Shown: positions 54,393 to 64,000 of the stretch, in pieces
Numbering within the stretch: the stretch's first letter is position 1
Layout: every line of letters starts with the position of its first letter
Source: Actinomucor elegans
Lineage: Eukaryota; Mucoromycota; Mucoromycetes; Mucorales; Mucoraceae
Length of the DNA: 64,000 nt
Direction: 5' to 3'
NCBI GenBank assembly: GCA_026027325.1
Contig: JAMSLZ010000010.1
Coordinates: 558,001 to 622,000, forward strand
Program-made: the position numbers and the translations under genes
Notes under the pieces: generated by a model
Database searches by the model: none
What the model was told of the DNA's origin: nothing
Seen by the model: only the letters and a program-made list of their open reading frames with translations

Positions 54393-56412
54393 CGAGATTC
54401 TACAAAGACCTGATTCCAGAAAGAAAGAGAAAAAAGAAATAGAGGAAAAAAATAAAAAGAAAAATAAAAAAGACAAACTGTAATACAAAGAAAGTCTAGC
54501 CAGCTTTTCTTGTTTATTATTTTTATTTTATTTTATTTTTTTATTTTTTATTTTTGAGCGAACGCTTTTTATGAATATGGCTCAAGTTTGCTCAGTCTGA
54601 CAGAAAACTTCGTTTCTCCTACAGTCTTAATTGCTATGATATATTGCCCCTGGTATAATATGAATCCCTTTTTCTATTGATAACAAATAGCATGTTCTTG
54701 ATTTTTTTTTTGATTGTATTATAACGCGTTTATAACCGCAAAACTACCTTTGGTTAAATTACCAAATTTCATGCTTCGACCGACATCTATATCAAGACAA
54801 AAAAAAAAAAAAGATAGATTGAATATGCTTAAGAGAATAGTGCCAAAAGTCCTCATGTTGTGTTACTATACGGTACATACACTCCCGGGAAAACGATTCT
54901 GTCTAGGTTAAGGATCAGCAGTTTGAAGGATTTGAGCCCCAATACAACAGTACTATGTTTAGATAACATTTATTAATGATCCCATATGTTAATAAAAGCC
55001 TTATTTTAATTAAGGAACAAAGAAGGGAACATCCAAGTAGGGATGAGTCCAGAGCAGCGACATTCGAAACACTAAACTCATTGGTGCGGTGCTATAATAG
55101 AGTACCTTTGAATAGGTGACAAAATCGCACTTGATTTAACAGCAAACATAAATACATCTTTGATTCTCGGGAAAATTGCATAAAAGTATGCAGTTTTTTA
55201 TTTAAAAGAATTGCCCTGATGGTATCTTGAAATTGGCAAGCGTTGGAGCTAGATATACAACTGATTGGTTATATTTAAGGACCGAATGAAAACGTTACCA
55301 TTGGTACCTTATCCGCTTCACAGAAAGGTATCTACCTTGACCTTACATCATGACACGCTATTGATATTCGAGGAAAAGGTAAATATAAACCAGAGCTTGT
55401 TATTTTAAACAAATCAAGTTTTATACTCATTTGTTGATGCAGACAGATGCTATGTAATGGTTTAGCTGAATAATCGGAGCTGGAAAAACCCAAACGCTAT
55501 TTTGTTCGAAACTTTGAATTCGTGTTTTGTTCGATGGCAAACCAAGATAAATGAATAATCTATGGGAAAGCTGTAGAATAAAGTAGACTCTTTTCAGTGA
55601 ATCAGTTTTTATAATTATAGGTTTATACAAATGGATGTTAACGTGTTCTAAAATATTATGTTTTTCCAATTTGACAGCTGCTGCGATCAATTAATCGCTC
55701 TCAAACGGACACCGAGATATATTTTGATTTCTTTTTGGTGCTACATTCATGAGGAGTTGCAATTGTATGCAAAGCCTATTTTTTCGGCTAGAACCCACAA
55801 GTCATTAAGACACTTTTGATAAATAGACGTCCATTGACGAGGGGATCTACAACAATACAATAAAATAAAGGGAAGCTCGGTAAAAATAGATAGTGCTTGG
55901 GGACAAAATAGACTCAAATTAATTAAGACCCATTTTAGATCCAATGAGCTTTATTGCCAAAGAAAAGAACCAGAAAGACGCTTTTTTTTTTAAAGCAACT
56001 ATGGATTCATTTTGACAAGAAAGAGCAATGAAAAGATGTTCAGATCTCTGTTTCTCTTTCGTGCTCTCTTTATAATTTATGTTTTTTGAAATAATGAGCC
56101 CCCTCAAAGTTTAAACAATCAGTGATTTTTCAGCCACACCAGCTCTTTTTTTTTATGCGACCAACTTCAAAATACTGTGCTAAAAGAGAATATGGATATC
56201 AGTAAAAAAGTTTATCTTGGTAAATGCATGGTAGTTTACTTATTTTCAAGTGGGAAGTAATTACAGGAACTGCAGTTAATAGTGTCTTTATTATTTACAA
56301 TAGCTTAAAAAGGTAAGCGAGTACTCCTACTCAATTATAAAAGCGCTAAAATAATTCAGGATCATCTTCTTTCCTTCTTCAACTTACTCAAGAATCATTC
56401 TCTTGCTGTATC
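54393..56412. other. Gene-poor intergenic region
   Basis: 2.0 kb between divergent genes. There are ATTTT tracts upstream of the membrane-protein gene (about 54515-54560) and short frames without domains. A promoter for the next gene lies within about 100 bp of 56413. No repeat recognised. Confidence 0.5.
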
Positions 56413-57412
56413 ATGCCAGATTCCAAACTAGCATTGTACATCTTATCAGCTATCAATATATCTATAGATTGGTGCTTGGCACTCGTCACAATATGTCTAT
56501 ACAAGGTACACCTATCAATCAAATAGAACCGGATAAACTCTTTTTGCTAACCCTTTTTCATAGATTATCACAAGTCACTCTTGTTTTCAGTTTGAATTCT
56601 CTACCAAAAGCACCATACCTGGCTTATTCAATCAAGTCAATATTAGTTCTCCAGTGGCAGTACCACGAAAAAAGCACAAGAAAGCCAGCCGCAACAAAGA
56701 AAATCATGTACCGGAGAAACCTAGTAAAAGTGAATCTAAAACCTCAGTAGCCGTAGTTACCGGCAGCATTGATGAGCCAAGCCCTGTCGATAATAATGAT
56801 TGGATAGTTGTAAAAGAAAATAAAAAGAACAGACGCTCACCAGCTGTAGTTACTGCACCCAAGCCCGTACCCAACAAGCAAACTACCAAAACTGCTACCA
56901 AAAAGACACCCATGATGAAAACAGCAAAAAAGAAGACCCCTAAGACTACTACCACTACCGAAAAAAAGGCCTGGTCTGACATTGTGAGTCAGGATATGCA
57001 AACAGTAAACAGTTCGGAAGATGTGCCTTGCTTGAGTGACAGTGAAAGTATAGCTGGTTCTATCGAATCTCCAAGCCTGTCTACTCGAGGATTAATACAC
57101 GAGGAAGAACCTACATACTATTCTCCTTTTTCAACTGGATTTGATCTTGGTGCCATAGTGGAAAAGAGTCGACCTGGGCGTTTGGACAAGTACCTTTTGT
57201 CTCAACGATGGAACAAGCCTTCCAACCACACTTCCTCTCTTTTAAACCTGCTAAATCAAACCGATCAAGTCGAAACATCCATTACAGCCAACTCTTTTCA
57301 ATATTTTGATGAGATGATGATGAGCAACTCTTTGTATAAACCTACCACAGTAGCAGAGCAAGATGATGAATGGATCAGAAATAGACAAAACTGGTACTCT
57401 ACTGCATTCTAA
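56413..57412 (+). CDS. Lys/Thr-rich protein with hydrophobic N-terminus, unknown function
   Basis: Two exons: 56413-56505 and 56591-57412, giving 304 residues. Exon 1 encodes a hydrophobic stretch (LALYILSAINISIDWCLALV) that could be a signal anchor or reflect a wrong first exon. The acceptor TTGTTTTCAG at 56590 is strong. The rest is polar: basic VPRKKHKKASRNKE, NDWIVVKENKKN, a TTKTATKKTP-type Lys/Thr-repeat region, an acidic Ser-rich part, and a C-terminal DKYLLSQRWNKPSNH..LNLLNQ, ending DEWIRNRQNWYSTAF. The aromatic C-terminal motif and WIVV segment look conserved, but I do not recognise the family. Exon 2 is convincing, exon 1 less so. Confidence 0.55.
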
Positions 57413-57493
57413 ATAGCACACATATATCCCTATACCTATTACCTCTCCTAATTGTTCATATTAAAAAAAAAAAACCACTTTTTTTTTATTTAT

Positions 57494-58775
57494 TTATTTC
57501 ATATCGCGTACTTTTTCAAATTCTAGACGTTTTAAAGCACGGTCTGCTTCTTTGATACAGTGAGGCTGTTTGAAATCACGTCCATGCTGTTTAGCGCTTT
57601 GGTAAAACTGGCCTGCTTTTGCAGCATCCTTTGTTTGCTATGAAATGAAATATGTCAGAAGCAAATAACAAACAAGTAGGCTGAGTAAGCGACTTACCTC
57701 AAACAGCATGCCCATATTAAACAAGAGTACACCGCATGTTTCATCACAAATCTCTCCATCTTTATTGACTTGACGTGTATTAGGGTTCTGAACCAAATCC
57801 AATCCTTTTTGACCCCAGATCTTGGCTTCTTCAAACTGTCCTATGCTTGCATACGATTCTGCCAAATTGTTCATCAGCACAGCTGATTGACATGACTTCA
57901 TTCCATTCAATGTCAAAGCTCTCAAATAAAGATGAATAGCCAAACTTGAACCAAAATATCAATATCAATTGCATAACCATTTGCATTAGTGCTTACTTTG
58001 ATTTGTTTCTTGACGCATAGAATCCACCTAACGCTTCAAGAGCAGCGCCAACATCTGTTTTCGTCAACCAACTAGGCATATGCTCCTCATCAAAGATCAA
58101 CTCGGGTGTATCACCATATTCTGATTTAGGTTTTGAAGAAGATTTCAGCAAATGCTCCACAGACCACACGTACCATTTCTCGGCTTCTTCATCACGCTCC
58201 ATCTCAGCAGTAATATCGCCTAGTTTCTGTGCAATCCCCACTGCCTTTTTCTGTTCCAACGTGGTGAGTACAGACAAATCCGCAGTTGTGGGATCCTTTT
58301 CATGCTCCTGCACCAAATGACGCAAAGCCAATAACAAAGTTTGACGCGCTTCAGGTAAGCGGCCCAGACTCTCTTGAAAACTACCCAACTGAATCATGAT
58401 ACCTGTCAAAGGTGCGCCGTTCTTTTCTAGCTCGGGTGACGCTAGGCCTAAAGCTAAAGCTTCTTTAAAGTACTTAAGTGCCAGGGTCGTATCGCCATTG
58501 TTTTGATAATAAAGCGCTTTACGAAGCGCTTGTCGAACCGGAACAGGGAACTTTTGAATGTCTGAGGTGAGGTATTCATATAGGCCAACACCGAGACAAA
58601 TGAAACCTACACTAGTGAGGACAACGGGTAAAGCGGGGATACGGAAAGGGCGTGAAGGTGTGTCGCGACGAGTTGCATAATGAGCGATTTGAATCCGAGG
58701 ACGTGTTAATGTTGATTGACGTGAGCAAATGGGTCTCGCAAGAGCGCGTGTGGTGAGGATCTTTCTTAATGACAT
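57494..58775 (-). CDS. mgr3: Mgr3-like mitochondrial TPR protein
   Basis: Three exons: 58775-57997, 57944-57698 and 57637-57494, giving 389 residues. The N-terminus is Arg/Ser-rich without acidic residues (mitochondrial presequence-like), followed by one membrane span (about 48-66, PVVLTSVGFICLGVGLY). TPR-like helices come next (ALRKALYYQNNGDTTLALKY, LGSFQESLGRLPEARQTLL, NNLAESYASIGQFEEAKIW, LFNMGMLFE..AGQFYQSA). This is the layout of yeast Mgr3, an inner-membrane adaptor that with Mgr1 hands substrates to the i-AAA protease Yme1. TTC19-type proteins look similar and cannot be excluded. The C-terminal HCIKEADRALKRLEF is typical of the fungal family. It is convergent with the 56413 gene, only 81 bp apart. 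Confidence 0.75.
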
Positions 58776-59697
58776 CGCTTTCGTTTACCCTTTGAAAGAG
58801 TTGAACTATTTAGGCATGCTAAGTCCCAATACATTAGAGCCTAATTTCGTGACTGCATCTTACTAGTCATTCGAAAGGTACACCCTTTTATCCCCATATT
58901 ATTCAAAGCTTTGAATGAGTTTCTATGAATTACATTTTTGAGACAAAACTTGCCAAAAAAAAAAAGGTTTTTTACATAGAAATGTATTCACAAATATTTT
59001 AGGGAGGCCATGATTGTATATAATCCACTTGGTGTGTGAACTTAAAGCCAGAAAAACCACATAATCATACATAATTCGAAGATTTATCGCAAGTTAAATG
59101 TGAATTATATATCGTCCAACGTGCAGGCACATTTTAAGAAATTCATTATTGAAAATACAAGAAAAGCAACCATAGCCTGAGTATTCTATATACAATAAAA
59201 TCCAACAAAAAAAAATCTAGTTGCATGCTACCATGACTATGGCGCCTACATCATTAATTGATAGTGTAGCTTGAAAACATCGATCCCGCACTCCACAGAG
59301 TACAAAGCCGTTTTTTTTTGGATCTAAGGGTATATTCCTTGCGAAGTTTTCAGAAATCGCTTTGTTTCCAATATATTAATATTTCTCGACTGATTTCAGC
59401 TTAATATCACATTTGATGGCTAACACATACTCAAGTTATAGCATGCTATCCACTAGAGCCATTATTATGTTATGGAAGTGCAATGGGCGTATTGTAATTT
59501 AGACATATGCCATAAATTATGTGAAGTTCATGCAAAGTGAATCTAAAAGATTTATAGATCGTTCAACCAATTCTGATCCAATATCGCATCCGTTAAGTTC
59601 GTTACTCAAAATAAACCACTACATCATCTATAGTTTTTATTTTAACCAAAGTGCAACAAATATACTATACCACCCCAATGAAAAAACTATAAAAGGG

Positions 59698-59744
<47 letters not shown>

Positions 59745-60458
59745 AGGTGATAACATTATTAAAAAGACCATAGACCAACTAATCAAGCAAAATTGGATTG
59801 AAAAAAAAGAATGAGGGGGGTTCATCTGTGGTGACGGAGAGAAAAGAAAAGTCATTGAGAGTAAGGCCGGGATAAGTCATTTCTATGTCGTGAATAGAGC
59901 CAGAGGATGAGGCTGAAGGCGAAATTGAAAAAAAAGGGACCGCTTGACAACATAATTATAATTTATTACAGTATCTGAATTCGATTTAAGGGTACTCAAC
60001 CAATCCCAGTTTAATGCATCAGGCTAGTAGTAGCCCCTACTTAGAATAAACTGTTGTATCTATTAGAGCCCTTCGTTTGACAATTGTACAACGAATATAT
60101 TGTGTTAATTAATGTTGATGAAGAATGCATCTGGTGAGTAGCAAGAAGCTTCTATTTATTTTCATAAATCCTTAGAACATTGCATATAAATTGGTTAATA
60201 GAAGAGAGAGGAGGAGGGTGTGTTGGGTCATACAACAAAGAAAGAGGCTGAGATTAGAAATCTCGTTCCCTAACCAGACAGTGCTCTGAATCTTTAACAA
60301 GGCAGGTAACTTTTTTTTTTCAAGGTTTATTTGGGTTTATTTATTCACATGGATGGGGTAGATAAGATAATAATAATGATGAGATAATATTGCGTTATAA
60401 GGTCTAGTCTTTTTCTCTTTTTTTTTGGATGAATTTACATTAATGTAATAGTGACAAT
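58776..60458. other. Intergenic region with a 43-base T run
   Basis: 1.7 kb without a gene. A T homopolymer fills 59700-59742. The frame spanning it (59521-59814) is not credible. The 3' region of the GPD gene lies near the right end. Confidence 0.55.
59700..59742. repeat. Poly-T tract of 43 bases
   Basis: Uninterrupted T from 59700 to 59742, followed by GCAGG. Length is likely to vary between strains and may be affected by assembly. Confidence 0.9.
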
Positions 60459-61626
60459 TTACTCGTTTTCAACCTGACAATTACGAGTACGAAGGTCAAG
60501 AGCAATGCTTTCTGGTGGAGCATTTTCATAAATAACACGATAGATAGCCGTCATAAGAGGGAATTCTTGCGTCATATTTCTAGCTGATAAGAAATGATAG
60601 ACTTCTTGAGATGTAGTAGTACCCTGAAGCTTTTGACCGTTCAGCATTTCCTTTTCAATTTCATCTATACTCTTATCAGACTTGATAAAGGCGGCAGCAA
60701 CTTTTCTGTTACGACCGCCAGCACAAGTGGTAATAAGATCAGCAACACCACAAGATTCTAGACACAGTAAATTTAGCGCTTTAATTCAGCTCGGACACTT
60801 TATCAGACTTACCAAAGAAAGTTTCTGTATGAACACCGCCAAAGAAAGTCTTGCCGAATTTTCTCATTTCCACCAAACCACGGCGGATAACAGCTGATTT
60901 GGTATTATTACCATATTGAAGACCATCACAGATACCAGCGCCCAATGCAACCACATTCTTGAGGGCACCACAGACTTGAAGGCCTCGCCAGTCGCCAATC
61001 ACGTTCACATCAAAATAGCCAGTATGGAAAAGCTGTTGGAAAATCTCTCCATCTTTAGGTTCTCTGCAGGCAATCGTAGTTTCACCAAATTGCTCTTCTG
61101 CCACTTCACGAGCAATGTTAGCGCCACTCAAAGCGGCACAACGGATCTTGAGGATTTTTTCAATTTCTTCGGAAAAGATAAGCAAGTTATTGTTCTTGTA
61201 ATCCAAACCCTTGATTAAGGAAATGGCTCTACAGTCCTTGGGAATGACATCACGAAGGGACTCGCAAACTTTGTATACAAACTGATGAGGCAAGACGAAC
61301 ACAAGGATGTTGGCGTCTTTGGCAGCTTCTTTCACATCGGAAATTGCAACTACGTTATCACCAAGGTGGATACCGGGAAGATATTTGACGTTTTCATGTT
61401 TTTCGTTGATAATCTCGGTCAAGTTCTTTCCATCAATTTGCTCTTCAAATACCCACATGCGAACTTGGCGTTCAAAAATATTTGGGTGGTTAATGGTATT
61501 CTGAGCGCAGACACGAGCGATAGACGAACCCCTATAGGACTTGTAAGAAATTATACAAACATAGACGCAACGATATACATACCAATTACCCGAGCCGATG
61601 ATAGTGACTTTTTGCTTTGCAGGCAT
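60459..61626 (-). CDS. gpd1: NAD-dependent glycerol-3-phosphate dehydrogenase
   Basis: Three exons: 61626-61583, 61531-60813 and 60757-60459, giving 353 residues, the usual length. It reduces dihydroxyacetone phosphate to glycerol-3-phosphate with NADH, for glycerol and phospholipid synthesis and redox balance. The Rossmann motif IIGSGNWGSSIA is rebuilt across intron 1. [50 protein letters not shown] (catalytic Lys) and the C-terminal [18 protein letters not shown] then complete the family pattern. No N-terminal targeting sequence is evident, so it is cytosolic. In yeast, GPD1 is induced by osmostress through the HOG pathway. Confidence 0.95.
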
Positions 61627-63349
61627 ATTTGTTTTTTTTTGATAAAGATGTGAAAGAAGGGAAAAGAGAGGAAAGTGCAACGAATTCAAGAGGGTTTTAT
61701 GTCAATGCCACAAGTCCGCTTTTAGGCGAAACCTACAGTAAGACATTTATGAAGAAAATGTTTCATTTAGATTCCTTTCGTTGTTTGGACGTGATGTAAT
61801 ATCTGGGCAGTTAAGCTTAATAATTCAAAGAAAGCCGCTGATGTTCTTTGTATAGCGTTATCATTGTTCAGAGATCTTGTAAGATATCATCGCATTTCAT
61901 CATCCTATTTGACTTTTTGGAAAAATAGACGCATTTCTCGGGTCGCGTCAGTGTTTGCTACAACTAGGTCGGCATATGAACTGTAATCTAAAACCTTACT
62001 TTATTACGTGTCGAAAGAACACAACGCGTGCATTTTAAGTAGGCTGTTTGATTTCTTTGATAGGGCCCCTCTGCCTTTTATTATTCACCTTCAAGTCTAT
62101 TACAAACACGTACTTTATAGTAGCGCGGAACGATCCTTATACTAGCTATGCTGACTTTTCAATTATTATAACCGTCCTGATGATTGATCAAATCGAACGC
62201 GTTAGAGCTCAATAATAATAGTGTTATGCAACAGCTGTTAGTCTTTAGTGTATCGACCTATATGTAAACCCCTTCAAACAAAGAACGTCCTAACCAGATT
62301 ATCATTTTGAAGCTCGAGTTTAACGTCATTCTACATATTTGAGGCGGCGGATCCATCCGATAATATAGATACTAAAATTAATAATACATCTACACGTTCA
62401 TGTATCTCAAGATAGGTATATCTGGGGCCAAGAACATAAGATTGCCTTCTCTGAAATGTCCTCACTGCTTGAATCTGTGTAACTGCATGTCCTGTCAAAC
62501 TTCATTGACAAATCAAATCATATCAACTTGTTACCCATAGTATGATCCACTAACAAAAAAAAAAGGAAGCGAATGTATAGATTGATCGTAAAAAAAAAAA
62601 AACTAGCTTGTAATCGTTTCATTATCTGCATAATTCGCATTTTAAGTGAAATAGACGGCTTTTAAAATGGCGTGTAATGTGAATCCGATATCAGCACAAT
62701 AATAAAAAAAAATAAGGGTCGATCAGTCCTGGGAGCGTTGAACGTACCTCATAACAATCTAGATTAAAACGGTTTATTCAAATGAAGCCACTTGTTTTCA
62801 ATCGATTAGGAACAGAATTCGGAAGATAGATTGATCCGATTAGGAAGAGTCCCAGAGTTAATGCTTGGAAACGTATGATTTATCAGGTCCGAAAGTTCAA
62901 ATATTTGATTAGTTGATTTCAGAGATGGCTAATGACATACTATTATTTCGTTGTTGGCCTGCACTCAGAATATAGAAAATACCGGCTCTGAATATACCTC
63001 TCTTCGACTACATGATAGACTCAAACTTAGTTGGTCTACTAGCGATATTTCTTGTTAATATACTAAATCAAAACAGCAATATCTGACTGTAAGTGATCGT
63101 TTTCATGAAAAAAAAAATCTCACTCAATGAATATCATTCGATCGAGAGTTTAGCATAATATGAATGCATTGATCGCAAAGATAGCTTGATTTCAGTTATC
63201 ACAATAAAGTATATTGAACATGATTTTTTTTTTTTTTTTTTGCTTTATCAAACTCATTTTGTTATTTCCACTGATGCTCTGATAAACCTGCGCTTAAATA
63301 CTTTGTCTTACCTCAACTGGTGTTTATCTCTCTTTATTGGCTTCGCTAT
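61627..63349. other. Gene-poor intergenic region
   Basis: 1.7 kb between the divergent GPD and NRK genes. The GPD start is preceded by AAAAAAAAAACAAAT on its strand. There are A-runs at about 62590 and a T-run at about 63223-63240. No gene or repeat recognised. Confidence 0.5.
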
Positions 63350-64000
63350 ATGGCAAAAGTATATACCATTGGGATTGGGTAATTCTTCCTACAACTAAAT
63401 AAAATAACTTGTATACTGAAACACAGTCATAGTGGACCCTCTTGTTCTGGAAAGACGGTATATCTTTGATGTGACCTTTATAAGAAATTGCTATTAATCA
63501 TTCAAAAACAGACAGCTACACGTATTATACGGCAGGTACTCAAAAACACGGTGGTTCTCTATCAAGATGACTTTTACAAAGTAAAGCTTTTAACCAAGAA
63601 CTTCATGTGCATCAGTTACTAATTTTATTGCAATAGCCAGAGGCATTGGTGCCCATCGATCAAGAAACACAGCTAGCCAACTGGGATTGCCCTGAATCAG
63701 TAGATTTCGAAAAATTTTCTCGGTTGATTGAGTATACAAAAGCACATAATGGCCAATTACCACCAGATTTTAGCTCGAATGAAGAAAGTAATATTCATGA
63801 TGGATCTAAATTGATCAGTTCTGAAGCATCAGCTCAAATAGAACAAATTCTAAAACCCTTCTCAACAAACCAAGATGCAATTTTTGTGTTTGTCGATGGA
63901 TTTATGCTTTACTGGGACGATAAAGTATCTCAACACATAGACTGTAAGATTGCGTTTACGGGTTCCTACGAGACGCTTAAATCAAGGCGGGAAAAGCGTC
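63350..64000 (+). CDS. nrk1: Nicotinamide riboside kinase, 3' part outside the window
   Basis: Four exons begin here: 63350-63378, 63427-63457, 63512-63580 and 63637-64000 (open at the window end), about 164 residues. It phosphorylates nicotinamide riboside to NMN in NAD salvage. The spliced start reads MAKVYTIGIGHSGPSCSGKT, with the P-loop GPSCSGKT built from exons 1-2. LYQDDFYKPE is the nucleoside-binding Asp motif of the Nrk family. NWDCPESVDFEKF follows, and FVDGFMLYWDD then TGSYETLKSRREKR lead to the lid region. A 40-residue insertion-like segment (QLPPDFSSNEES..AQIEQIL) is longer than in human NRK1. No defect seen. The first exon is very short but restores both the ATG and the P-loop. 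Confidence 0.85.

Noticed and set aside
59521..59814. 97-codon frame across the poly-T run.
   Set aside because: Open only because poly-T reads as poly-Phe; no sensible protein.
1..64000. CRISPR arrays, bacterial operons or riboswitches.
   Set aside because: None seen. The spliced fungal-type genes, Pol III tRNAs and eukaryotic elements make them unexpected, and the only short-period array is the CACTA subterminal repeat.

Overview
The window looks like nuclear DNA of a Mucoromycota (Mucorales-type) fungus. It is AT-rich, with short 45-90 bp introns, poly-Gln and poly-Asn tracts, and long A and T homopolymers. Host proteins are fungal: an Ssk1/Mcs4 response regulator, a Con7-like zinc-finger factor, a Nas6 ankyrin protein and an Mgr3-like TPR protein. 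The mobile elements are CACTA, Tc1-like, Ty3/gypsy and Merlin types. All splice sites given here were inferred from reading-frame continuity and family alignment from memory. No search or transcript was available.

Layout. 1-3492: the right part of a CACTA-type DNA transposon with two divergent genes, a 39-bp repeat array and a terminal CACTATGGG end. 3493-8325: gene-poor, with tRNA-Asn and one copy of a dispersed repeat. 8326-16132: a compact gene block (SUMO, an MTH1-like Nudix hydrolase, Ssk1 with a degenerate histidine-kinase module, and a low-complexity coiled-coil protein). 16133-20789: gene-poor, with a second repeat copy and a dead Tc1-like transposase. 20790-31852: a RING-H2 ligase, a small acidic protein, Nas6, Con7-like, a CUE/CCCH/Smr RNA-quality-control-type protein and a small unknown. 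A decayed 18S rDNA 3' end lies in the gap at 28.8 kb.

35198-49448 is the most notable part. A tRNA-Trp gene carries two different full-length Ty3/gypsy elements just upstream of its 5' end. They sit head to head and share the same TTTT target (TTTT-E1-TTTT-E2-TTTT). Each element has visually identical LTRs, so both look recent. The second one is itself broken by a 2082-bp Merlin/IS1595-type DNA transposon with an 8-bp target duplication, imperfect 25-bp inverted ends, a transposase and a second small ORF. Removing the insert and one duplication on paper restores the pol frame.

49445-64000: a decayed NSUN5-like rRNA methyltransferase fragment, an unrecognised multi-pass membrane protein, an unknown lysine-rich protein, Mgr3-like, cytosolic glycerol-3-phosphate dehydrogenase, and the 5' part of a nicotinamide riboside kinase cut by the window end. 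The host genes form no obvious pathway cluster. Ssk1 (osmostress HOG signalling) and Gpd1 (glycerol synthesis) act in one stress response in yeast, but here they lie about 46 kb apart.
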